A DNA stretch of 16,510 nucleotides from Oscillospiraceae bacterium. Its GTDB lineage: Bacteria > Bacillota > Clostridia > Oscillospirales > Oscillospiraceae. Both the position numbers and the translations under genes were made by a program. Positions 1 to 6,714 of this stretch are shown in pieces. Position 1 is the first letter of the stretch; each line of letters begins with the position of its first letter. Under the pieces are notes generated by a model that was not told where the DNA came from, ran no database searches, and saw only the letters and a program-made list of their open reading frames with translations. Location of the stretch: positions 1-16,510 of the forward strand of contig JAIEFH010000083.1 in NCBI GenBank assembly GCA_029067025.1. Reading direction: 5' to 3'.

Positions 1-135
1 CTCAAATATAATCCCCAGGAGCATTCCTGGGACTGTCCCTGCCACGGCTCCCGCTTTGCCGAAGACGGACAACTGCTGGACGGCCCTGCCACCGGGGCTC
101 TGCCCCATCCCCCGTCAAAGCACCCCAAAGCATGA
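1..135 (+). CDS. Rieske [2Fe-2S] domain protein, C-terminal fragment (probably FAD-dependent oxidoreductase)
   Basis: Frame 1 is open from the first base to a TGA at 133-135 and gives the last 44 residues of a protein that begins left of the window. The fragment contains WDCPCHGSRF, the second half of a Rieske cluster site (C-x-x-H within CPCH, then GSxF). The first Cys-x-His ligand pair would lie upstream and is not visible. Among Firmicutes, a Rieske domain at the extreme C-terminus with this short acidic/proline-rich ending is typical of YhfW-like FAD-dependent oxidoreductases (DAO fold), so that is the most likely full-length identity. This is an inference, because nothing of the flavin domain is in view; another Rieske ferredoxin-like protein remains possible. 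A strong hairpin terminator follows 5 bp after the stop, and the next gene is convergent. Confidence 0.82.
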   Translation, partial: LKYNPQEHSWDCPCHGSRFAEDGQLLDGPATGALPHPPSKHPKA

Positions 136-140
136 AAAAA

Positions 141-173
141 GTCGTCCCGAAAAAATCGGGACGGCTTTTCTTT
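141..173. terminator. Bidirectional rho-independent terminator
   Basis: A 10-bp stem (141-150 with 156-165, one G-U pair) closes an A5 loop. It is followed by TTTTCTTT on the plus strand. Read on the minus strand it is followed by six T (complement of 135-140). It lies between two convergent genes and can end both transcripts. The minus-strand gene stops only 6 bp before the stem. Confidence 0.9.
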
Positions 174-882
174 ACCATCCAATCTCGTCCAAAATTCCCA
201 TATTGGGATACCGATCCTTCAGCCTGCTGTCGGGATAGGTTTCGTCCAAAAAACGGGTCACCGCACCCATGGCGGGCACTCCTGCCCTCCGCTGATCCAT
301 TCGGTATAGAGCCGCGGCGGATATCACAGTGCTGCACACCAAAAGTACCGCTGCCGCTGCAGCCACCCGCCGCCCTGTCTGCCTGGGTACACGGTCGATC
401 AAGACACACATTGTCGGAAAGACCAGCCGTACCCATACCAAAGCGGCAAAACCCCAAAACAGGCAAAACACCAGGTTGATCCGCCCATTTAAGTTCAGGG
501 GCAGATGGCGGTAATCCCAAAAATAAGCCCCAAACAACACCTCCTGGAACCAGGAGCATATGTATTCATAGGCGCCGCCCAGTACCGTGCCCACAAGCAC
601 GATCCGCACCGCTCCCTGGTCATCCATGTGTCGAAATACCAGAGTAAGCAGAACCGCCGCCAGCCCCCACACCAGGCTGAACGGCCCGTACAGCAGACTG
701 CTGCGGCTGATGAGCTCTCCACGGGTCACCCACCAGAACACCACCTCGATCAAATCGCCCGCAAGGCCCGCGATGAAAAACAGCCAAAACACCCGATAGG
801 CAGTGAGAGGTTTGGCGACCGCCGCTTTGGCCTCTTCCCTTGCCTGGCTTCTGGCCGCGGCCATTACAGTTTCCTTTGTCAT
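172..882 (-). CDS. CmpB-type (PF06541) putative ABC transporter permease, multi-pass membrane protein
   Basis: This is a 236-residue integral membrane protein with about five hydrophobic segments (roughly 31-52, 65-83, 92-111, 135-160 and 173-193) and a soluble C-terminal tail of about 40 residues. The segments YGPFSLVWG (65-73) and GTVLGGAYEYICSWFQE (98-114), with a nearby FWDY, match my memory of the family named putative ABC-transporter type IV / CmpB. Despite that name no ATPase partner is present here and the real function is not established. The start at 882 was chosen because AAAGGAGG lies 8 bp upstream. A longer reading frame extends to 1065 but has no ribosome site, and its extra residues do not look like a membrane-protein N-terminus. 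The gene is apparently monocistronic and ends at the bidirectional terminator. No promoter could be assigned with confidence. Confidence 0.8.
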   Translation of the reverse strand: MTKETVMAAARSQAREEAKAAVAKPLTAYRVFWLFFIAGLAGDLIEVVFWWVTRGELISRSSLLYGPFSLVWGLAAVLLTLVFRHMDDQGAVRIVLVGTVLGGAYEYICSWFQEVLFGAYFWDYRHLPLNLNGRINLVFCLFWGFAALVWVRLVFPTMCVLIDRVPRQTGRRVAAAAAVLLVCSTVISAAALYRMDQRRAGVPAMGAVTRFLDETYPDSRLKDRYPNMGILDEIGW

Positions 883-972
883 GCTTACTGCCTCCTTTGT
901 CGTGTTACAGCATATCATGGCAAAACGACAAAAATGCGAAAGGAATTCTAAAATTTTCTTAAAGAAAGTCCG

Positions 973-992
973 TCCGCTTCCTGTGAAGCGGA
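973..992 (-). other. Small hairpin upstream of the CmpB-type gene
   Basis: A perfect 8-bp stem (973-980 with 985-992) closes a 4-base loop. Read on the minus strand, a T-rich stretch (CTTTCTTT) begins 4 bases after the stem. It could be a weak terminator for the HIT end of the upstream operon, or a structure in the leader of the next gene. Confidence 0.4.
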
Positions 993-1013
993 TGTGCTTT
1001 ACAACAAAGGGAT

Positions 1014-1044
1014 CCCCACGAAGCCGTCTTTTGACTTCGCGGGG
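1014..1044 (-). terminator. Possible terminator downstream of the HIT gene
   Basis: A 10-bp stem (1014-1023 with 1035-1044) is complete on the minus strand because its one odd position is a G-U pair there and an A-C mismatch on the plus strand. This strand bias suggests the RNA is made from the minus strand. The following T-run is poor (ATCCCTTTGTTG), so terminator activity is uncertain. Confidence 0.4.
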
Positions 1045-1067
1045 AGAGGAAGGACAAGGGAGCATAA

Positions 1068-1094
1068 CGGGGAATGCCCATAGGGCATTCCCCG
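1068..1094. repeat. Perfect 12-bp inverted repeat after the HIT gene
   Basis: The arms at 1068-1079 and 1083-1094 are exact inverse complements around a 3-base centre. The repeat lies 22 bp after the HIT stop. It has no T-run on either side, so it is not a standard intrinsic terminator. It may protect the 3' end of the operon mRNA or be a REP-like sequence. Confidence 0.7.
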
Positions 1095-1116
1095 CAGAGC
1101 GGGCTTTGCCTCGATG

Positions 1117-1476
1117 TCAACCGGGAGGCCAGGTCATATCCCGGCCCGCCAGCACGTGGAAGTGGAGGTGGGGAACGGACTGGCCCGCCTGCTCGCCGCA
1201 GTTGGACACCACCCGGAAATCGGTGATACCCAGTGCCTTAGTCACCCTGGAGATAACCTCGAAGCAGTGGGCCACCACAGCGGAGTTCCATTTGGTGATC
1301 TCCCCACAGGAACCAATGTGAGCCTTGGGGATGACCAGGAAATGGACGGGGGCCTGGGGGTCGATGTCATAGAAGGCGTAGCAGAGGTTGTCCTCATACA
1401 CCTTGTTGGAGGGGATCTCCCCTTTGATGATCTTGCAGAACAGACAGTTGGGGTCGTAGTTCAAAACGTCAGACAT
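1117..1476 (-). CDS. HIT-family nucleotide-binding hydrolase
   Basis: This 119-residue protein has the histidine-triad motif HLHFHV at 103-108; the middle His (105) would be the catalytic nucleophile. The N-terminal CLFCKIIKGEIPS is the usual HinT-like opening. Cys11, Cys14, His53 and His103 match the positions used for a structural zinc site in the Gram-positive Hit proteins. Such enzymes hydrolyse purine nucleoside phosphoramidates and aminoacyl-adenylates (family knowledge). That activity fits its place in an operon led by alaS, because leaked alanyl-AMP is a known kind of HinT substrate; this link is an inference. The start at 1476 has AGGAGG 7 bp upstream. A 160-bp gap separates it from the cupin gene, so it may also have its own promoter. 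Confidence 0.93.
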   Translation of the reverse strand: MSDVLNYDPNCLFCKIIKGEIPSNKVYEDNLCYAFYDIDPQAPVHFLVIPKAHIGSCGEITKWNSAVVAHCFEVISRVTKALGITDFRVVSNCGEQAGQSVPHLHFHVLAGRDMTWPPG

Positions 1477-1636
1477 GGGTAAACCTCCTTTGTTGTCAGG
1501 ACCGTTGTCACGCTTTGAAGCGGCCAGGACACTCGCTCGCTTTCCCTCTGTCTCGGGCTGGTCTCTGGGGCCGTTGGCCCCATCGCTCACCCTCGCTGCG
1601 GTCCAAGCTCTCTCGCTGTCCGCTTCTCAGCGCTTC

Positions 1637-1966
1637 TCATTGCTGCGGCACCACAGCGAAGAACTCCAGCGGGCCGTCGCTGTTGTTAATGAGGGAATGG
1701 GCGTGCCCTTTGGGGCAGTAGTGGCAGTCCCCGGCCTTCAGCGGCTCCTCGCCGCCCTCCACCCTCACCTTGCCGGTGCCGGACAGGATATAGACGATCT
1801 CACTGCTGGTCTCGTGGGTGTGATACCCGATGGACGAGCCGGGGGGCAGGATGCCGTGAAGGATGCGGTTGCGCTCGTCCACCTGCATTTTGGCGTGGAT
1901 CTCGCCCTCGCCGCCCATGAAATGGGGAATGATTTCCGTCTCCATTTGGGAAAAGTCGATGAGCAT
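1637..1966 (-). CDS. Small cupin-domain protein
   Basis: This 109-residue single-domain cupin has a motif 1 of G-x-x-HTHETSSEIVYILSG form (two His and one Glu as metal ligands) and a motif 2 with GHAHSL. A double-stranded beta-helix fold with one divalent metal is expected. The substrate cannot be told from sequence; small stand-alone cupins range from sugar isomerases to dioxygenases and sensors. The start at 1966 was preferred over the frame's earlier ATG because AAAGGAG lies directly upstream and overlaps the TGA of the DUF4250 gene, 13 bp away. This indicates translation coupled to that gene. The protein ends with VPQQ and the stop lies within a 9-bp direct repeat. Confidence 0.88.
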   Translation of the reverse strand: MLIDFSQMETEIIPHFMGGEGEIHAKMQVDERNRILHGILPPGSSIGYHTHETSSEIVYILSGTGKVRVEGGEEPLKAGDCHYCPKGHAHSLINNSDGPLEFFAVVPQQ

Positions 1967-1979
1967 GGTGTTGCTCCTT

Positions 1980-2162
1980 TCAAACGGGTTTGAATTGGTT
2001 GGAAGCCGGGTCATAGGCATAGCCCGCCCCGTTCAATTTCTGCACCAGCTCCGATTTGCCCACTTCCAGCCCATTGCACAGGGCGTCAAGGCAGGAATAT
2101 TCGTCCCGGAGTTTGGTGTTCACATAGCTTAACAGAATATGGGGGTCTTGGGGGAGCATCAT
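1980..2162 (-). CDS. DUF4250 family protein
   Basis: This 60-residue acidic protein with the pattern PQDPHILLSYVNTKLRDEY, LDALCNGLEVGK and YAYDPASNQF agrees with DUF4250 as I know it, a small Firmicutes family of unknown function that looks helix-turn-helix-like in its middle. Two ATG codons are adjacent (2162 and 2159). AGGAGG ends 4 bp before the first and 7 bp before the second, so the second is a realistic true start and would give 59 residues. It sits 12 bp after the cbrC-like gene and 13 bp before the cupin, within a tightly packed operon. No membrane segment or signal peptide is seen. Confidence 0.85.
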   Translation of the reverse strand: MMLPQDPHILLSYVNTKLRDEYSCLDALCNGLEVGKSELVQKLNGAGYAYDPASNQFKPV

Positions 2163-2174
2163 CGCACCTCCTTT

Positions 2175-2699
2175 TTAGTCACAGTCAATATGCAGCAGGT
2201 GCTTCCCGCAGTGCAGACACCGGAACAAATCGCCCTGGACACTGCCGTCGCGGGTCAGCTCAGGGAGGAGATCCTGGTAGTCCGCAATGTCAGGATCCTC
2301 CAAAATTTCGTCCAGCAGGCCCATTTGTTTCAGATCGTCATAGCCCACATAGCCCAAAAAAGCGCAGAAATCGCCGCAGTGGGCTTTCCAGTATTCCTGC
2401 TGCCAGCCGTTGTAGCCAGGGGTGCGGCGGGTCAGCTCGTCGATCTTTTCGGGATCGTCCACCTCGTCTGTGGACTCGCTGTCCTGGAACTCGCCGTCAA
2501 ATTTTTCCGCCGCCGCGCCGCTGGCGATGCAGTCCGGGCATATGCCATAGACGTCTGACGTGCTGTAAAAGGGGCCCTCATAGACAATGAGGTTCTCATT
2601 GTGGCAGCAGGGGCAGACAATGGGAAACTCTGACTCCCGAAAGCTCCCGGTTTTCAGCGGGTCGGGGTGGTATTTGAAGAAGGGAAGTTTCTCAGACAT
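2175..2699 (-). CDS. CbrC family (UPF0167) protein
   Basis: This 174-residue protein opens with LPFFKYHPDPLKTGSF, the signature N-terminus of the CbrC/UPF0167 family. It has Cys clusters at 29-32 (CPCC), 54-57 (CPDC) and 161-164 (CLHC) followed by His167 and His170, which suggests one or two structural zinc sites. The family is named after E. coli cbrC, linked to colicin E2 tolerance; the biochemical role is unknown. The ATG lies 4 bp after the alaS stop and only a weak GAGG sits near it, so translation is probably coupled to termination of alaS. It is 12 bp upstream of the DUF4250 gene. Confidence 0.87.
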   Translation of the reverse strand: MSEKLPFFKYHPDPLKTGSFRESEFPIVCPCCHNENLIVYEGPFYSTSDVYGICPDCIASGAAAEKFDGEFQDSESTDEVDDPEKIDELTRRTPGYNGWQQEYWKAHCGDFCAFLGYVGYDDLKQMGLLDEILEDPDIADYQDLLPELTRDGSVQGDLFRCLHCGKHLLHIDCD

Positions 2700-2703
2700 G
2701 GCC

Positions 2704-5388
2704 TCATACCCCCAGCTTCATGGCGACGATATTGTCCACCATGGCCAGGGCATTGTCCAGCATGAGGATATCCTTGCCGCCGCCCATGGCGGAGTCCGGC
2801 TTGCCGCCGCCGGAGCCGCCCGCAATGGCGCACACCTGCTTGATGATGTCCCCAGCCTTGATCCCCTTGCCCACAGCCTCCTTGCCGCAGGAGCTCAGGA
2901 AGGTGATCTTGCCGTCGTTGACGCAGGCCAGCACAGCCACCACGTTGGGGGCCTTCTCTCGGAGCATATCGCCCATCTGGCGCAGGCGCTGGCCGTCCGC
3001 GTCGGGCACCGTGGCGGTGAGCACCTTCAAACCGCCCACCTCGTGGGCGCCAAACATGATGCGGTCGGTCTCCCCCGCCGCCTCCTTGGCTTTGTACTTC
3101 TCCACTAGCTGGTGCAGGGACTTGATCTCGCCCATGGCGGCCTCCGCCTTCTCCCGCAGCTCGTGGGGCTTGGCCTTCAGCACCGCCGCCGCCTGGACAG
3201 CCATTTCACGCAGATCCTCGAAGAATTGCAGGGTCTCCTTGCCGGTGGTGGCCTCAATGCGGCGCACGCCGGAGGCCACGGAGAACTCGCTCTTGATGCG
3301 GAAGCACCCCGCTTTGGCAGTGTTGTCCAGGTGGGTGCCGCCGCAGAACTCCACGGAGTACCCGCCGCCCATGTCCACCACACGGACAGTGTCACCGTAC
3401 TTCTCGCCGAACAGGGCGATGGCTCCCCGCTGCTTGGCCTCCTCGATAGGCAGCACATCGGTGCGCACCTCGTATCCCGCCAGAATCGCGTCATTGACCA
3501 CGCGGCTGACTTCGGCAATCTCATCCACAGTCATGGCGTTGAAGTGGGTAAAGTCGAAACGCAGCTTATCCGGCTCCACCAGTGAGCCGGCCTGGTGGAC
3601 GTGGTCGCCCAGTACGTCCCGCAGGGCCTTGTCCAGCAGATGGGTAGCGGTGTGGGCCCGACGGATGCCGGCGCGGCGGTCCTCGTCGATAGCGGCCTTC
3701 ACGGTGTCGCCCACCTTCAGCACGCCCCCGGCGAGCTTGCCATAGTGCATATACTTGCCGCCCTTGTTCTTCTGCACATCGGTGACGGTAAAGCGCATGG
3801 CGTTCTCATCGTGCCGGACGATCTCGCCGTGGTCGGCCACCTGACCGCCCATTTCGGCGTAGAAGGGGGTCTTGTCCAGCACCACAATGCCCTCCACGCC
3901 GGGCATCAGCTCCTCGGCCAGCTCGTTTTCCACCACCAGAGCCACCACCTTGGCGTCCGTCACGATATTCTGGTCATAGCCCACAAACTGCGTCTCGGGC
4001 ACGTCCTTGCCGAACTCCACGCCGGCCCAGCCCAGGTCGCCCAGGGCCTCCCGGGCCTTGCGGGCCCGCTGGCGCTGTTCCTCCATGAGCTGCTTGAACT
4101 CGTCCTGATTGAGGGTCATGCCCTGCTCTTCCACCATTTCCAGGGTCAGGTCAATGGGGAAGCCATAGGTATCATACAGCTTGAAGGCATCCGCGCCGGA
4201 GAAGGTCTTTTCGCCCTTCTCCTTGTGTCCTGCCAGCATCTCGTTAAAGATTTTCAGGCCGCCGTCGATGGTCTTGGCGAAATTCTCCTCCTCCACCCGG
4301 ATGACCTTGGTGATATAGTCCTGCCGCTCCCGCAGCTCCGGGTAGTGGCCCTCGTTTTCATGGATGACGGTGTCGCACACCTGGTACAAGAAGGGCTCGT
4401 TGACGCCCAGCAGCTTGCCGTGGCGGGCGGCCCGGCGCAGCAGGCGGCGCAGCACGTAGCCCCGGCCCTCGTTGGAGGGCAGCACGCCGTCGCAAATCAT
4501 AAACGTGGCGGAGCGGATGTGGTCGGTGATGACCCGCAGGGACACGTCCTTCTCCCGGCTCTCGCCGTAGTGGGCCTTTGTAATTTCGGACACCTTGTTG
4601 GTGATGTTCATCACGGTGTCCCCGTCGAACAGGGAAGCCACCCCCTGGCACACGCAGGCCAGCCGCTCCAGGCCCATGCCGGTGTCGATGTTCTTCTGCT
4701 TCAGCTCCTCGTAGTGGCCCTCCCCGTCGTTGTCGAACTGGGAGAACACCACGTTCCACACCTCGATATACCTATCGCAGTCGCAGCCCACAGTGCAGCC
4801 AGGCTTGCCGCAGCCGTGCTCGGGGCCGCGGTCATAGTAGATCTCGGAGCAGGGACCGCAGGGGCCGGAGCCGTGCTCCCAGAAGTTGTCCTCCTTGCCA
4901 AACTTAAAAATGCGCTCGGCGGGGATGCCGATGACCTCGTTCCAAATGCGGAACGCCTCATCGTCGGCGGGGGTGGTCTCGTTGCCCGCGAATACGGAGG
5001 GGTACAGCCGGTCAGGGTCAAGCCCCACCCACTCCGGGGAGGTCAGGAACTCCCAAGCAAAGGGGATGGCTTCTTTCTTGAAGTAGTCGCCGAAGGAAAA
5101 GTTGCCCAGCATCTCGAAGTAAGTGCCGTGGCGGTCGGTGTGGCCGATGTTCTCGATGTCGCCAGTACGGATACACTTCTGGCAGGTGGTGACCCGGCGG
5201 CGGGGAGGCTCCTGCTCCCCGGTGAACCAGGGCTTCATGGGAGCCATGCCGGAGTTGATGAGCAACAGGGACGCGTCATTCTGGGGAATCAGGGAAAAGC
5301 TGGGCAGGCGCAGGTGGCCTTTGCTCTCAAAGAACTTCAGGAACATCTCCCGCAGTTCGTTCAGGCCGTAGGGTTTGGGATCATGCAT
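2704..5388 (-). CDS. alaS: Alanyl-tRNA synthetase
   Basis: This 894-residue class II synthetase charges tRNA-Ala in the cytoplasm and is of normal family length. The catalytic domain comprises about residues 1-240 (NSGMAPMKPWF at 45-55, motif 2 region near RTGDIENIGHTDRHGTYFEM, GMGLERL motif 3 near 237-243). The tRNA-recognition domain follows. The editing domain has the zinc-binding pair HTATH (579-583) and CGGTH (682-686), which clears Ser- and Gly-tRNA-Ala. A C-terminal DHHA1-type domain has GGSGGGKPDSAMGGG. A Cys-rich insert (residues 177-204, including CGKPGCTVGCDCD) is typical of clostridial enzymes. The start at 5388 has GGAGGT 8 bp upstream; a 39-residue extension in frame runs back through the preceding gene and is not real. 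Regulation is by the T-box leader upstream. Confidence 0.98.
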   Translation of the reverse strand: MHDPKPYGLNELREMFLKFFESKGHLRLPSFSLIPQNDASLLLINSGMAPMKPWFTGEQEPPRRRVTTCQKCIRTGDIENIGHTDRHGTYFEMLGNFSFGDYFKKEAIPFAWEFLTSPEWVGLDPDRLYPSVFAGNETTPADDEAFRIWNEVIGIPAERIFKFGKEDNFWEHGSGPCGPCSEIYYDRGPEHGCGKPGCTVGCDCDRYIEVWNVVFSQFDNDGEGHYEELKQKNIDTGMGLERLACVCQGVASLFDGDTVMNITNKVSEITKAHYGESREKDVSLRVITDHIRSATFMICDGVLPSNEGRGYVLRRLLRRAARHGKLLGVNEPFLYQVCDTVIHENEGHYPELRERQDYITKVIRVEEENFAKTIDGGLKIFNEMLAGHKEKGEKTFSGADAFKLYDTYGFPIDLTLEMVEEQGMTLNQDEFKQLMEEQRQRARKAREALGDLGWAGVEFGKDVPETQFVGYDQNIVTDAKVVALVVENELAEELMPGVEGIVVLDKTPFYAEMGGQVADHGEIVRHDENAMRFTVTDVQKNKGGKYMHYGKLAGGVLKVGDTVKAAIDEDRRAGIRRAHTATHLLDKALRDVLGDHVHQAGSLVEPDKLRFDFTHFNAMTVDEIAEVSRVVNDAILAGYEVRTDVLPIEEAKQRGAIALFGEKYGDTVRVVDMGGGYSVEFCGGTHLDNTAKAGCFRIKSEFSVASGVRRIEATTGKETLQFFEDLREMAVQAAAVLKAKPHELREKAEAAMGEIKSLHQLVEKYKAKEAAGETDRIMFGAHEVGGLKVLTATVPDADGQRLRQMGDMLREKAPNVVAVLACVNDGKITFLSSCGKEAVGKGIKAGDIIKQVCAIAGGSGGGKPDSAMGGGKDILMLDNALAMVDNIVAMKLGV

Positions 5389-5443
5389 GGGAATTACCTC
5401 CAATTTATAATGATTTATGTGATAACAGGTTTGGCGGGACCAC

Positions 5444-5689
5444 TCAATATTTTTCCAGGTAGAAGCCCCAGACACACGCGCTGAATTCTCCAGCGGCAAA
5501 CTCATGCTGTTGACCGTCTATCATTACGGTGTAGACAGCCATTTTATATTCCTGCCCATATAAAGGGTCTCGTACTGTGACCCGCTTTCCGGTGCTCTCC
5601 CACTCATAATCGAAGATGTTCACCCCAAACAAGGTCACGTTTCCATCCACGCCGCGAGTCTCATACTGCCAGGTCTTTTCTTTCCACAT
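5444..5689 (-). CDS. Hypothetical 81-residue protein between the T-box and alaS
   Basis: I do not recognise a named family. The 81-residue protein is rich in aromatic residues (five Tyr, four Trp, six Phe) and has alternating polar/hydrophobic stretches suggesting a small all-beta fold (VTLFGVNIFDYEW, KMAVYTVMIDGQQHEFAAGE, ACVWGFYLEKY). It has no signal peptide or membrane helix and one Cys. The start is uncertain: the ATG at 5689 is 19 bp after GGAGG, whereas in-frame TTG codons at 5695 and 5719 are closer; the one at 5719 would lie inside the terminator T-run. The ribosome site directly follows the T-box terminator, so the gene is the first reading frame under T-box control, with alaS starting 55 bp after its stop. 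Codon use resembles its neighbours. Confidence 0.72.
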   Translation of the reverse strand: MWKEKTWQYETRGVDGNVTLFGVNIFDYEWESTGKRVTVRDPLYGQEYKMAVYTVMIDGQQHEFAAGEFSACVWGFYLEKY

Positions 5690-5717
5690 CTTCAAAGTGT
5701 CCGGTTCACCTCCAAAC

Positions 5718-5748
5718 AAAAACCGCCCCCAGCCAAAGCCAGGGGCGG
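5718..5748 (-). terminator. T-box attenuator terminator
   Basis: On the minus strand the stem CCGCCCC (5742-5748) pairs with GGGGCGG (5723-5729), with one extra U-G pair inside, and is followed by TTTTTGTTT. It lies 4 bp after the T-box sequence, as needed for the mutually exclusive terminator/antiterminator switch. Confidence 0.9.
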
Positions 5749-5929
5749 AAAATCCGCGGTACCACCCTGATTACGCCGAAACAGCGCATCTCATTGCATC
5801 CTTAACGCGAACCCACGTCCCGGTCATCCCGGGAATGCTCGGGAGCGGCATGTCCACCCGCTTGGCGCGAGGGCTTCCACTCTCCCCTCTCGCTTGTGCG
5901 CGGCGCAGCAGACTTAACTCCGTCACAGC
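5718..5929 (-). promoter_or_regulatory. T-box leader (tRNA-sensing riboswitch), presumably tRNA-Ala specific
   Basis: Read on the minus strand, the leader holds the hallmark T-box sequence AGGGTGGTACCGCGGA (5753-5768), followed by an intrinsic terminator. Upstream, AGAGGGGAGAGTGGAAGCCC matches the distal Stem I region (AGAG...GTGGAAGCC pattern). The TGGT of the T-box bulge fits an ACCA acceptor end, which tRNA-Ala has. Uncharged tRNA should stabilise the antiterminator and allow transcription into the 81-residue gene and alaS. The exact specifier codon could not be fixed by eye; two alanine codons fall in the expected 3' side of Stem I, GCU (5844-5846) and GCA (5836-5838). Alanine specificity rests mainly on the downstream alaS. 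Confidence 0.93.
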
Positions 5930-5935
5930 GTTCTT

Positions 5936-5963
5936 ATTTTACCATATTTCCGCCGCTTGTCAA
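5936..5963 (-). promoter_or_regulatory. Sigma-A type promoter of the T-box/alaS operon
   Basis: On the minus strand a perfect TTGACA (-35, 5958-5963) and TAAAAT (-10, 5936-5941) are separated by 16 bp. Transcription would start near 5929, just ahead of T-box Stem I. Confidence 0.82.
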
Positions 5964-5965
5964 GC

Positions 5966-5982
5966 GGATATTCCGAATATCC
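5966..5982. other. 17-bp perfect palindrome next to the alaS promoter
   Basis: GGATATTCCGAATATCC has 8-bp arms around one base and lies 2 bp upstream of the -35 box. It has the form of a dimeric regulator site, or it could be chance or part of the 3' end structure of the upstream gene. No regulator is encoded nearby. Confidence 0.5.
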
Positions 5983-6013
5983 CTATGTTGCTACCGACCT
6001 GCGTCCCTCTGTG

Positions 6014-6682
6014 TCAGTCCAGGTCGGGGCCGGGCGCCTCCTCCTTTTCCTTGCGGATCTCAGCGCTCATCTTCCGCCAGTGCAGGATAATGACAATCAC
6101 GCCCGCCGCAATGAGCGCCGCGCCCACGCCGCTGACAATCCGGACGGCGGTAAAGTTGCGGGGCTCTATCATCAGGATGGGGCCCATATCATCCAGATCC
6201 TGATCTGTATAGCCGTAGTACTCCTTCATCTCCTCCCGGAACATCTCAGCCAGTTCCTCTTCCATGACGACCACACAGGCGTCGACAGTCAGCTCCTCCG
6301 TAGGCATTGTGTAGTCGTTCAGATAGTCGTAGGTCTGGTCCACCAGCTTGTCCGCCACAGAAAAATCTTTGGAATGGACGGTCAGCCCCACATACCCCTC
6401 CCCGCCGGGCAGGACATAGTACTGGGAAGAGGTCTTTTTCGGCGTGACGGAGCCGGTCTTGGAATTCTTTGTCCAAGTCTGCATACTGGCAAAGGGATCC
6501 AGCAGGAAGATCACCTCTCCCGACACATGATCCCCTGCGGCCACATCCCCATCCAAGACATCCTCAAAATCCTTGGCCTGCTTGAAGGAGATGATGGTGT
6601 CTCCCAGAGAAATCCACAGGGCTCCCACACCAAATACGATCAGGACCAAACCGACATAGCTGAGTTTTTTCAGAAAATTCAT
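6014..6682 (-). CDS. Membrane protein of unknown function with two transmembrane helices
   Basis: This 222-residue protein has a hydrophobic helix near the N-terminus (about 8-28) after a short basic stretch (NFLKKL) and a second near the C-terminus (about 181-200), followed by HWRKMSAEIRKEKEE, a charged cytoplasmic tail. The approximately 150 residues between them, acidic and with no Cys, should lie outside the cell. I do not recognise the family firmly; it resembles small clostridial proteins annotated only as DUFs with this topology. The start at 6682 has AGGAGG 8 bp upstream. It follows phosphofructokinase by 121 bp with a hairpin between, so it may be a separate unit, but no clear own promoter was seen. 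It ends 50 bp before the alaS promoter. Confidence 0.75.
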   Translation of the reverse strand: MNFLKKLSYVGLVLIVFGVGALWISLGDTIISFKQAKDFEDVLDGDVAAGDHVSGEVIFLLDPFASMQTWTKNSKTGSVTPKKTSSQYYVLPGGEGYVGLTVHSKDFSVADKLVDQTYDYLNDYTMPTEELTVDACVVVMEEELAEMFREEMKEYYGYTDQDLDDMGPILMIEPRNFTAVRIVSGVGAALIAAGVIVIILHWRKMSAEIRKEKEEAPGPDLD

Positions 6683-6714
6683 TTTGATTTCCTCCTATTT
6701 CTCGATCAAATCAA

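Noticed and set aside
883..1065. N-terminal extension of the CmpB-type protein
   Set aside because: The frame is open, but the ATG at 882 has a strong ribosome site, and the extension contains the hairpins and no conserved sequence.
3595..5484. Long plus-strand open frame (629 codons) antisense to alaS
   Set aside because: It is the mirror of a highly conserved synthetase gene with biased third positions. The translated sequence is His/Val/Gly-rich with no recognisable domain and no ribosome site.
5389..5505. 39-residue N-terminal extension of AlaRS
   Set aside because: It overlaps the end of the 81-residue gene in another frame. The family normally starts near the ELREMFLKFF segment, and GGAGGT marks the start at 5388.
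5718..5929. Leader-peptide attenuator instead of a T-box
   Set aside because: The region has no start codon with an alanine-rich peptide, while the AGGGTGGTACCGCGG signature and terminator placement identify a T-box.
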